From: Platycnemis pennipes | Lineage: Eukaryota; Arthropoda; Insecta; Odonata; Platycnemididae | Assembly: GCA_933228895.1 (NCBI GenBank) | Contig: OW121848.1 | Span: 95,065,470-95,129,469, forward strand | Direction of reading: 5' to 3' | DNA: 64,000 bases | Part shown: positions 10,865-21,180 of the stretch, piece after piece | How the letters are laid out: every line of letters starts with the position of its first letter | How positions within the stretch are numbered: the stretch's first letter is position 1 | Made by a program: the position numbers and the translations under genes | The notes under the pieces: model-generated | Told to the model about the DNA's origin: nothing | What the model saw: the letters and a program-made list of their open reading frames with translations, nothing else | The model's database searches: none

Positions 10865-12109
10865 TTGTACACTATCAGCAGGTAACGACGCTAAAGTTTT
10901 CACGGCCAGTTCTGACGATCCTGGCATTGAACCAATCCTGGCATTGAATGACACTCACTCCTGTTTTACGTACATGCCACTCCGGTTTTATCTGATCTAA
11001 ATATGCAAATAAATTTTCGCCACGGTTCACAAGGGTGACTTTTGTACAAAATATACTTGCACGCCATTCATGCTGCACTCATGGAGCAAAAAATCGAAGT
11101 GCATTCGATGTTTTAGCTACGAATCCATTTGTATTACTTGCGTCGGCTGTTTCAGGCCTGTCGTTTCACATTCCCCTTTGGATGAATGTCCCAGACAACT
11201 TCGGATCGCTGGAGGAGAATACCTTAGCTAAGCCCCACCTGAACCATTTCCAAGCAAGCTCTGCCTCCGCGCCCTCCCCTGTCTGGCGCAGCTCTTCCTC
11301 GCACCTACATTTCCGCCTCAGTTCACTCTCTCACCTCCATCACTTCCCCATCTCCGGAAATATTCTTCCGTTACCACCAAACACCCACACCCCCGACTCC
11401 GTCGCCCTCCGACTTCCTCCCGATTCCTAAATTGCGGAACAAAAGACGATCGCTTTTTGCCGCCGCTCTTCCGTCAACTCAGCCCTGGAGCACCAACGCT
11501 TCATTTCTTCGCCGAGAGATGTCGTTACTAATTCCGCCGAGCGTCCTCCGCCTGCCAGCCATCTCCCCCTCCCTCCTCATTCCACTCAAATATCTCTCTC
11601 CCTCTCGCGGCAGTGGAAAGAGGGAAGCGAATCTATGTGGGAGAAGGAAGGGATGTCAGACGTTGGGTGGAGGGAGAGAGAGGGTTGGTTTGAATGAACC
11701 GTCTGCATCAAAATGCAAGCAGTGGCCGCGGACCGAAATTGTGAAATTGCGGAGAAACGTACGTGCCGCGACGGAAAAACCATAATAACACCTTTTCCCT
11801 TTCTTCGCCTGCGTTTTTTCTCCTTTCGTAGTACCTACGTGAGACGCACCGATTTTCAGCGCCAGGGAATTAAGCCTGCGGGGGAATATAATTACGAGAA
11901 ATATGAGCGATTCCACCGGTGCATTCGGTCTCACCCCGTATTCGTGTAAATTACAATTTATTTTTATCACCACACCGCTTGCTTTTTCTTCATCACGTGC
12001 ATTTTATGGCATTTATGATTTACCTCCCTCGTAACAAAAGGATTCAACTTATAAGGATTCCTTCCTTCGATTGGCGTTAGGTTTCATGGGGTGGGAGATA
12101 TCCTCACGC
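10865..12109. other. GC/pyrimidine-rich island, no supported gene
   Basis: From about 11230 to 11640 the + strand is C/T-rich and GC-rich; 11600-11900 is mixed with several CpGs. The open frames here (such as 11035-11430) are Ser/Pro-rich and follow from the composition. It could be a regulatory or untranslated region. Confidence 0.35.
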
Positions 12110-12120
12110 TGTAACTTGCG

Positions 12121-12250
12121 GGGGTATCTGAATGGCTAGGTGGCAATACTACTGGCTCCATGTACGCAAAGGCCCTGAGTACGATTCCCACGGCGCGGCG
12201 GCAGGGTTTATTTCCAGGGGAATCTTTGTCCCGGCTGAAGTGCCGCGCGG
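12121..12250 (+). repeat. tRNA-derived SINE-like element
   Basis: An A-box-like TGGCTAGGTGG (12133-12143) and a B-box-like GAGTACGATTCCC (12177-12189) are correctly ordered and spaced. They are followed by GGCGGCAGGGTTTATTTCCA, a plausible tRNA-unrelated body. The anticodon arm does not fold cleanly, so it is not called a tRNA gene. Confidence 0.45.
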
Positions 12251-14325
12251 AGAGTTCACTACTCCGTCCGTCGGATCGGTCAAATTAGTGTGACACCATT
12301 AGTGTCTTTAGTTTTGGGTGAGCTAATACAGAGTCATTTAAAAAGTAGTAAAAAGCCAGTTACCCTGTGACAAGCATTCTCACATTCACCCTCGCCCTCC
12401 AAATAATTTAGCGTTTTGTTGGGTTGTTGAAATGATATCGTCAGGGAAGTGTATTCACAAAATAGCAAAGGCAGTCAATGGATGCGAACGTATTTACAAT
12501 GCCTCTTCTTACTTGCACGATTAAAAGCAGTTTTCATGTCTCCCTGCCGACGGAAAACTTTTCTTTTTCGTTGATTATTTACAACGTCTCCATGGTGACG
12601 TTCTTGTTTATTTATGCTAACAGGTTTTTCTTTTAAATTATGAGGAAACAGTATTGTTTTAACGTAAATTTAGTATGCGATGAAAGAAAACGGCAACAAT
12701 CCCATTCACTGATACTATTCATCGCTATGGATTATTTTATTAGTAGATAAAAAAGAGAGCTGGCAACCGAAATAATAAATAATAATACCACAAATTCCAA
12801 ATGGTAAAACGACCTTAGCTATAAGATAACTCCCGTAATAGCAACGATCATAACCCATCTCAGTGTAGGTGCCTGTATTCATCACAGAACTGATGAATGG
12901 ATGCCAAGTTAAAATGTTTACTAGCAGCGATCGTCAAAGTTTTCTACCACAACTCAATTCTGCTGGCACCAATGCCTACCATTTAAAACTTACTTACACT
13001 GTGCCATTTGCTGGACGTTTATCTTTAATTGTCAGAAGACCTACAGTATATGAAACGTTGTGATATAGGGAGTTAGCATTCATGTGTTCGGTAACAGTTG
13101 TGTAAAACTGGTCATTAAAAAATGCATACAAAATATTCCCTTCTTCCGTGGTATTCTATTTATCTACTTAGCATCTTGGAAAACAGTTTTACTTCAGGGC
13201 ATGAATATTCAAAAAGTGTGAATTCAAAATTAGCATCACAGCGCAATACTAAAATACATGTTTTAACAGTGCCATGAACTTAGATTTGTCTCGAGTATTT
13301 AATTCTCTTCCGGGGTATGGTGTGACGCGATTCCGAGTATTCCCTGGCAATTCTTTTATTCTCGGAGGCCTAATATGACCTCAATAAAATTTTCATCCTT
13401 TTCACTCGTCCTATCGAGGAAATTACATGTTAATCCTCATCTCTCTTTGGAACGCGCCGTTTCAAATCAACCCCTCTTACTCTTCCCACGTTTTTTGAAC
13501 GTTTTTCTTCGGAGCCCGAGCCAAAATTACTTTTGCTTTGCTCCGTAAACCATTTTGACGATCGCCACCGTCTGCACCAGCGGCGGAAGGAGCACCGCCA
13601 GTCCCCTTTATTGCATTCCTAGGCGGCGAATTCCGAGCTAGTGTCGGACGCCATTTCGGTAGCATTTTACTCAACCCTCTCTCCCTTTCTTCCGGGGCAA
13701 TCACCTCCTCCGCTCCGTCCCACGTTTACTCACTCTTAATTAACCGCCCTCTCTCCCACGAGTGGAGTTTATCCGTCTCTCATCCACCCGCACACCCTCA
13801 CCCCCAATATACTTCCGAACCATAGACTCCTTCATTTGGCTTTGCTTGCTCCCATTTTTTCCTCTTCCTCGTCATGATTATACTCCCCATGCCTCAACAA
13901 GTTAGAATTTCTCATGATCTGAGTTCATGGAGGAAGACAACAGATGGTAGAGACCCTCCTAGCTACGTGCTACCTGAAGACCTTCATTTATTATAGACTT
14001 ATTTTAATCTGCGAATTTCAGGCATTTTCAATTTTTTCAACCAATCTTTAATGCAACTGTTCTATAATCCTAGGTTGAGAATTCCCATTCACCGCATTAG
14101 ATGTATGCTGGGCGTATTTAGTTATAAGCAGGCTCTATATGACTGGGCAAAAGGTATATCTATTCCCTAATTTGAGAGAAAAGGTTTGAGCGAATTTTCT
14201 CCATTTTTCTCATCAAGGCCATTTATGTGAACTTATTCTCATTGATTTATATTAACTTATGCCCAAAACTTAATAGTTAGCTAAACGTGGTTTTGATTCC
14301 TGCGCATATTTTGATGAAGTATTAG
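12251..14325. other. No recognised gene
   Basis: AT-rich to about 13450, then a moderately GC-rich, C/T-rich stretch (13450-13850). The 75-codon minus-strand frame at 13477-13704 lies in that stretch and is not convincing. Confidence 0.4.
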
Positions 14326-14329
14326 AGAT

Positions 14330-14624
14330 TAGGGAAGAATGCTGAAGATAAAATGGATCGATCGAGCAATGAACTAAGTTCAAGCAAGAGGGGAAGGAAA
14401 AGGAAGTCTGATAAAATCTATGAAGTGAAGACGGGAAATTACTATAGGCCATGATGGCATGATGAAGATAATCGTGGAAGGAAAGGTAAACGTGAAGAAT
14501 AGTGAAGGAAGGCCTCCTGTAAAATGCACGGAACATGCGTAAAGAACATCAAAGAAAAGACATTTAAATACGAAGAGATTAGCCGATGGTAGAACCACGT
14601 CAAATTATTTTTAAGGCTGATGAT
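14330..14624 (+). mobile_element. Old, diverged copy of the non-LTR family
   Basis: Recognisable by AGATAAAATGGATCGATCGA, GAAGACGGGAAATTACTATA, GGCATGATGAAGATAATCGT, AAGGAAGGCCTCCTGTAAAA and a GCTGATGAT tail remnant. It is more diverged and gapped than the other copies; the protein is destroyed. It is the host of the younger insertion at 14625. Confidence 0.7.
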
Positions 14625-14757
14625 CAGGAACAGGTTGTGAAGAATGTAAAAGAGAAGAGTTACGTCACAATGAAAAGGTTGGCCGATAAAAGAATGGAGT
14701 GGAAAGCTGCGTCAAACCAATCCTAGGATTGTTGACCAATGATGATGATGATGATCA
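14625..14757 (+). mobile_element. Younger 3' tail nested in the tail of the older copy
   Basis: It starts CAGGAACAGGTTGTGAAGAA, continues GAGAAGAGTTACGTCACAAT and CCAATCCTAGGATTGTTGAC, and ends in (GAT)n. TGATGATCAG occurs at both ends (14618-14627 and 14749-14758), a plausible 10-bp target duplication, although partly low-complexity. The tail is close to the family consensus, so it is younger than its host. Confidence 0.75.
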
Positions 14758-14859
14758 GTGATGATATATTTGGTTATTTCAGCATTTTTCCATAAACTTA
14801 GGTTAGTGAATTTGCTCATATAGTTTACTGTTAATGCACGTATTTCTTACCACTAGAAA

Positions 14860-15440
14860 TCAATTAACTTCCTCACACGATCCGGCCCTCTCTCCTCCTC
14901 GGCGTTTGCATTCTCCCTCACCTTCGCCACACATCCGCATTATCTTCAAAGAACACCCTCGCGGCGGCGAACACTCCTGAGCCTGAGCGATCACTCTGTC
15001 ACATCCCAATACCCACTTTCCCTCCATCAGGAATCTTCTCAACAGGAGAACGGCGCGCGAGGTGAGGGGCGAAAAAAAATCGTTCGATCGTCGCTAAGCC
15101 AAAGATCTACACCCCCCTTACCTCCGTCGGGAAAAGGAAACAAACGCAGACTCGAGGAATCGAGCGTAAACGATTGCATATTGCGCGAGCGAGGGCGTGA
15201 AACGGCTCCGGGATCCGACTTCGCTAGTCAAGCAACCCCTCTCACCGGGAGGCAGCCTCCTAAATTTCCGCGGATCGGGTCAAATTGGTTTCGACGTGAG
15301 AATTGGTAATCGAAGAGGGTCGTGGGAGAGCGGTTGCGCGTGACGGTTAGGTAAACCGGAATAAGAGGAGTGCGGGGAGATGGAGGTGGGCCTGTGCACG
15401 AGGAAGAGGAGAGCGCGAAGGAACGGTAGCGGTGGGACGT
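14860..15440. other. GC-rich island with many CpGs
   Basis: High GC with frequent CG, in contrast to the AT-rich flanks. It precedes a 71-codon open frame on the + strand. It could be a promoter or 5' untranslated region. No clear TATA/Inr pair was identified. Confidence 0.35.
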
Positions 15441-15442
15441 AA

Positions 15443-15658
15443 ATGAACAATTATGTGGTGAAGCCAAACCCCAAAGCCCAGGAGGTCGATGATGTCTTCC
15501 TGATAATGAATGATCCTTTGGAAGCATCTCCGTGCGTTTGGTTTAACGAGATATTGAACGACAGGACTGAATTAAATTTAAATATTTTCACCGGGAATAC
15601 TTACAGTATGATAAGGAGACAAATAGCAGCATCCTTGGACACATGGCTTGCATCTTAG
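15443..15658 (+). CDS. Possible small open frame or exon, function unknown
   Basis: This 71-codon frame immediately follows a GC-rich island. Its text (PKAQEVDDVFLIMNDPLEAS, then WFNEILNDRTELNLN) has a more protein-like amino-acid mix than most random frames here. I recognise no domain, signal peptide or membrane segment. The start codon context is weak (T at -3), and no strong splice donor is seen before the stop. It may be a chance frame. Confidence 0.2.
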   Translation: MNNYVVKPNPKAQEVDDVFLIMNDPLEASPCVWFNEILNDRTELNLNIFTGNTYSMIRRQIAASLDTWLAS

Positions 15659-15828
15659 GTCTCTGATACTGAAAAGAATGAGAAAAGGCAAATGAGTGAA
15701 TACGCAAAGGATCTGATTCCGACTGGAAGACAAAATTAATCTAGCTTTAACCGTTAAAACTTAGCGTCTAGAAAATCTTACCAGTTGGTCTTTCAAATAT
15801 TAACATGATCATTTACTAGTTATTGTAC

Positions 15829-15990
15829 TGAAAATATTCCAAGACAGGAATATCCGAATGCCAAATAAACTAGGGAAATTTTACCTCCTTCCCGATGATG
15901 TTTGCCTAAGTCAACCGAAAAACCGGTTTCGGAGATATAAATCCCCCACTTTAATTGGCATTCGGACATTCCTGTCTTCGGACATTTTCA
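15829..15990. repeat. Fold-back (MITE-like) element with long inverted arms
   Basis: AAGACAGGAATATCCGAATG (15841-15860, continuing to 15864) is matched in reverse complement at 15955-15978 with 23 of 24 identical. The pairing continues outward (TGAAAATATTCC against TGAAAATGTCCG) and weakly inward. The loop holds CCGATGATGTTTGCCTAAGT and CAACCGAAAAACCGGTTTCG, itself partly self-complementary. There is no coding capacity. Confidence 0.7.
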
Positions 15991-17380
15991 CATAAGCCAA
16001 TTAGTGGCTCCCTTTAATTCATGTAGCTATCGTAATGTTTAACCTTAATATTATCGTAAGAAAAGTGCACTTGCTTCCAAAAGGTGATGAAATAAATATG
16101 AAAAAATATGAAAGGATACTAACCCAGTCTAAAGTAAATAAACATACCATTTTATATTATGCACTTTTTTATTACTATTTTTTTACATATTTAATATATT
16201 TCTACATTATCCCTGTGATGCGAGTGAATTCTGAGGTTTCATGATTCTAATCAGCTTAAGTTCCAGGACATTCTTCAATTCTCAATCTCATCATTCAGCT
16301 AGAGTGAGCACTACCACTTCAAAGCATCAGTGGTGACACTTCGGAAACGGTTAGTGGATGCGACCTTCCTTCTGAAGAAATGGCCCCTGATTCGGTCTTA
16401 AGTTAGCATTCAAGTCACAAAAGGTCCGCGTTGAGACTTCCTCGAGACGTGGCACCCGGAGAGAGAAAGCGGAAGGCGAACTGGCCGAAGGGAAGCGCCG
16501 TGCTGTGTCAGGAAAGAGTATCGCATTAAGTAATTGGGAGATTGAGCTCGTCTCGTCGGGGCGGGGTTGACGCTCGCCGGGGCGTGAAAATAGCGTCGGA
16601 GATTTAGAAGGCGAGGGAGAGACGAAATGTCAGAACGAAGAAGAAGAAGCGGCGAGGAAACTCTGAGGAGAAGAAGGGGAGAAAAGGTGGTGGCGGAGTG
16701 AGGGCGCGGAGGGAGGAAGGTGAGGTCGGAAACTGGAGATGCGAGGAAAGATAAAAGGGGTTTTGAAGGTGATTAAGGGATAAATGTTGGAGCAAATCGC
16801 GGGGAGGGGGCGGCAGGATCGGTTTTATGAGTGATGCGTATCAACGTGGGTGAAAAGTTGTGACTCGGAAGAGAGTGGCGATGAAGGGTGGAATTGAGAA
16901 GGGTGGCTGATGACGAGGATCGAGGATAAAGGGAACAGAGGCAACGACGGAGAGATTGCGCCTGCCAATAACTTCCATGGAGACATCTGGATTGAGAATC
17001 TAGAAACGATACGCCTCGCAGTTTATTAGAATATTTTGTAGAGCCCTTTAGACGATCGGGCACCAATTTTGATACCCTTTTCATTTTAATACCCTTTCCA
17101 AGCCAATAATCTCATATAAGAAAAAGGAAATCTAAGCATTGATCATAAATTAACTCGCACCTAAATTCTTCCTTTGACGCTAAAAGTCTCACATTTTAGT
17201 ATCTGCCAGGCGATTTAAGGGCAATCAAACTGATATCAAAAAAAGTCTAACACGTATGGAAACTGAAGAGAGTATAATAATGTGTAGTTTTCCTGGATCA
17301 ATGTGCTTATTGTTGAGTCCTCGAAATAAAATTACTCTTTAGACAATTAGAGCGAAAATCTACCTGGCAACTGTCAAAAT
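15991..17380. other. No gene; purine-rich GC island at about 16440-16960
   Basis: The + strand is strongly A/G-rich at 16590-16790 with CpGs around it. The proline/serine-rich minus-strand frames here are compositional. Confidence 0.4.
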
Positions 17381-17640
17381 CATCATCAGTAATTAATCCT
17401 AAGAATAGTCTGACGCAGTTCTCGACTTGATTCTTTTATCAGCTAAAAACTTCAGATTTAACTTAATTATTTTCCTAAATCTTTCTACTAGTTCCATGCT
17501 CCTCATACGAGACCTTTCTTTGCCATTCTTCCCATTCTCTTTTTCCTCCATGAGTAACGTCGTCACACTACTTCATCTCAAGATATGGTCAATTAGTTTG
17601 CCCCGTCTTCTTTTAAGAGTTTTCAGCATACTCCTCTAAC
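17381..17640 (-). mobile_element. 5'-truncated non-LTR copy (main family)
   Basis: ATCATCATCAG then AATCCTAAGAATAGTCTGAC, CATGCTCCTCATACGAGACC and TAGTTTGCCCCGTCTTCTTT are the reverse complement of the family's 3' region. It is diverged with indels. Confidence 0.75.
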
Positions 17641-18576
17641 CAAGCAGCTGCATTGATAGAATTCAAGCAAGGATAGAATAATCAACTTATAATACAAGCA
17701 ATATGATAAATCTCCGTCCTCAATTCAGCGTTATCGACTGATCAAATGGCATGAGATTCCCCGGTTTAATTCGTGGAAAAAGTGAATTTTAGCACTGTGA
17801 AACTGGGCTGAGGAGTCCTTTGAAAGCTTGAGATTCTTCGTTAAATCACTAAAATTGATTGAATTTCCCATCCTTGAAAATGCAGACGATACCTACTACG
17901 TATCACCGGAGAATTGAGTGATAAGAGTCGAATTCGGACACATTTCCCGCGTGCGATTGATGGGGAGTCTGAATAGCCCTCCATATCTCCTTTTGTGCTC
18001 TCATATTTTTCCAACTTCTTTTCTTGTCCACTGCACGGCTGCTATTGGCTGCTCCTCTCCCCACCTATCGATAGCAGTCACCATGACACGGAATTCTTTC
18101 CTTCCACTTTGGCGACCATCTTCTCAATTCTCGATAAACCACCTCACCTGCGCGAAATGCATTTTTCCCCAAATAATTTCCCACCGGAATCCCTGATTGA
18201 TTCTTGTTTTCTTCTGTCCCGGGTTGTTTCGTGCCTTATTGGAAAACTATACTTCCCAGAGTTCCCAGAGACCAAGGAGAGGACAGCCTTTCACTTTATC
18301 AGGCTGAATTCTCACCATCTTGTCTCCGCAAAAAAGGCATGAAGACGAAGCGTCTTCTTCTTCTATCCAAGAGGGTTATTCTCGCTATCATAAAATGCGG
18401 CCGTAGAAAATAGTATTGGCTTTTGATTCCAATTTATTACTAGCTACATATGGATTGATGCATTTTGGTTTTAACGGTTCCTCCAAATGAAAGCAGGTTT
18501 AGAACAAAGGAAAGAGCAAAAGATGCTAAAAGCTTTTCTTCGATATATTTTATCTGATGACGCTTTACTCTGGAGA
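17641..18576. other. No recognised gene
   Basis: The 115-codon frame at 17995-18342 has no recognised domain; composition is mixed. Confidence 0.35.
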
Positions 18577-18962
18577 AATCAAGGTTGGAAGTATTCGAGA
18601 TGTGGTGCTACAGAAGACTGATGAAGATAAAATGTATCGACCGAGTGACAAACGAAGTTGTCCTAATAAGAGTGGTAGAAAGAAAAAGTCTGCTGAAAAC
18701 TTAAGAAAAGAAGACAGGACAAATTAATCGGCCACATTTAGAGGCATGATGGCCTGATGAAGATTATTATCGAGGGTATATTTAATGAGAAGAATGGAAA
18801 AGTAAGACCTCGCATGAGATATTTTGAACCAAGTAGTTCACAATGTGAAAGGGAAAAATTTTGGGAAAATTAAGAGATTAGCCGACAGGGGAATGGAATC
18901 AAGCTTTGTCGAACCAATCTTAGGATTGTTGACCCGCGATGATGATGTACATCATCATCAAC
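18577..18962 (+). mobile_element. 5'-truncated non-LTR copy with palindromic tail
   Basis: GTTGGAAGTATTCGAGATGT, GATGGCCTGATGAAGATTAT and CCAATCTTAGGATTGTTGAC mark the family; it is diverged with frameshifts. The GAT tail ends in a perfect 22-bp palindrome at 18938-18959 (GATGATGATGT and its complement). Confidence 0.75.
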
Positions 18963-19688
18963 TTTAGAAGTACCTTCTTCCACATTTTCATTTAAAAGAG
19001 TGTGCAGAAGTTACATGTCTCTAAGCTCTTTTAAGCACAGACCTTTCTTGTCTTTTCCTTGCTATCAATTAATTTGGGAAAATTCCAAATCACACTCACT
19101 ATAATAAATGGCTGTTGTATTTTGCCTATCGCATTCGATACGTGATGAGATACATGCTACCGCAGCTCCACGATCGAAAAAGTGTCTATTCACAGAAGAA
19201 AAAAGGGGCCCGCAATTCCCGCGGTCAATTGGGAAGTTGGTTAATTTAACATTTCTAATGAGCTTATAATTGACTCATACAAGTTTTGACAATTTACGTC
19301 AACTAAAAGAGACCGCAAAGGATGTCGGGACGCAGTTCCCCTGCCTTTCGGCGGAAAAAGTCCTATAAAATAGTCATATACATAGATTATCCTTTCAATA
19401 TTGCATTTCTATCGTATATGCTTATAAAATCAAACGTCACTCTTCTTTACTTCACGTATTGGCGTAGCAACAAAATAGTCCTTGATTGTCTGAAAAAACT
19501 AACCGAAGAAATCTTTACATCTTGGCCTATAAACTATGGCAAATAAGTAATTTTTACTGCTATAATCAAGTGAAAACCTTCAGTACCTACTCCATTATTT
19601 CACATATGATCCTCTAAAATTGCTATAGCCTGATTAGTAAGAAGTAAGTTACTGAATACATTTTTATTAATGCCATTACCATTAGCAT
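18963..19688. other. No recognised feature
   Basis: AT-rich. The 74-codon frame at 19322-19546 has no recognised domain. Confidence 0.4.
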
Positions 19689-19689
19689 T

Positions 19690-21180
19690 TATTTGATTCG
19701 TAATACCCATAGAGATTGCTGGGAATTTTGGAGGAGCATTTTCCTGAAAAGGAGAAAAAAAACTCCGTCGTCAACGTCGTTGCGCCCCTCCCTGGGGAAG
19801 AAGCGCACACATATTTCGTGGTACGCACAGGGCCCGCATCGTTTCATCAGAAACATCCCTCCGAAAACGGGAGGGCATAACTTCGTCTTCGCATTGATGC
19901 AGCCACTTCGTCCGACGACATCCACGCATGAATAATACAGCCGAGGGAAGCGGAGGGAGCCGAAGAAAGAATCCGCCCGGCAGATAACACGGCAGCGTTC
20001 GTCGAAATCGTAACTGCACGCAGTACGTTTGGCGCTCCGCCTCCCGCCCGCCTCTCCCCTTTCGTACATCACCGTGCATGCCAGCACCACCCCCGACACA
20101 CTCCCCTCCTCGCCCCCCTCAGCTCTTTGCTCCACCGTACTCCAGCACTCGCACTCATCATCAGAATATTTTCTTCCGTCCCCGCTCCAACCCACCCCTC
20201 CCCTCCCCCGCGTCATTCCCCCTCCCCTGACCCTCGCCCCTTTTAACCCACCACTCCCGATCTCTTTAGCCACATCCTGCTCCCCACTCCCTCCCCAACT
20301 CTCCGCACCCAACTTCCTTCCCTCTTTTCGCCCGCGCCTTCCCTTCCTCTCTGGGCCTCTCTCTCTCTCTATCCCACCGTTAGTATGCCTTAATGGCTCG
20401 CGCGCTGTGCCGCCGCCTGTGGTAATGGAGGTTGCTACAGCGAATTATAAATGTAGGTGGAGAGGGGCGGGTGGCATGGGAAGAGTTTAGGGAGAGGTGA
20501 GGATGAGGTGAGAGGTTGGAGAGGGGGAGGAGTGAGATGTGTAGGAAAGGGAAAGATTCCTCCGCCTCCCGACTGCGCCCCCTCCTCCCCCAGAACCGCC
20601 ACCTTTCGAACGTTCGCACCCCCTCCCGCGTCACTCCTTCGTTCCTCCCTCAAAAAAAAAACCTCCCCCTCACCCCACCTCAACCTATTTCTTCAGGTCT
20701 CCCCCCCAAACGTGAACTCTCCACCCAACCTCGAGCTTCCTCTCCTCTCGGCTTCTCCTCACCTGCTCCCACGCTCACTTACCCCCACCCGCCACCCTCC
20801 TGCACATCCTCCCGGTCCACCCATGGGGAGGAGAAGTGCCCGGCTCTCCTCCCCCCTCGCTAAGGTACAAGTCTTTCCGCCGTCATCATGCCGTGCATCT
20901 CCCGGGCACACATCTGACAACCCCCGCTATCCTCCCCTTCCACTCCTCACCGACGAAAGGCAAAAAAAGTTGAAAACCTCTCTTGCTCTTAGCGACCCCG
21001 CCATCGGCCGTCTCTCACCTCCACTTCATCAACGCCCCCTTCTCTCACCCTATTTCCGCCTCTCCTTTCTTTGTCTCCTCATCCGCATATTTTCCTGCCA
21101 TTCCATCTCTTGCAGGGTCCTCTCCATTCCCTCTTTCATCAGAGCCCTCCCTTTCATGTCGTAGCAACGTACGTATGGAT
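19690..21180. other. Large GC-rich, pyrimidine-rich island
   Basis: The + strand is extremely C/T-rich from about 20030 to 21150, with many CpGs; 19690-20030 is GC-rich but mixed. The three longest frames in the window (207 codons minus, 153 and 235 codons plus) all lie here and overlap on opposite strands. They are Pro/Ser/Leu-rich or Gly/Arg-rich, as expected when stop codons are scarce. It could be a CpG-island promoter or long untranslated region; I cannot define an exon. Confidence 0.5.

Noticed and set aside
19689..21164. Frames of 207, 153 and 235 codons on both strands
   Set aside because: They overlap each other in a C/T-skewed GC-rich island where stop codons are rare; the residues are low-complexity Pro/Ser/Leu or Gly/Arg with no domain or splice context.
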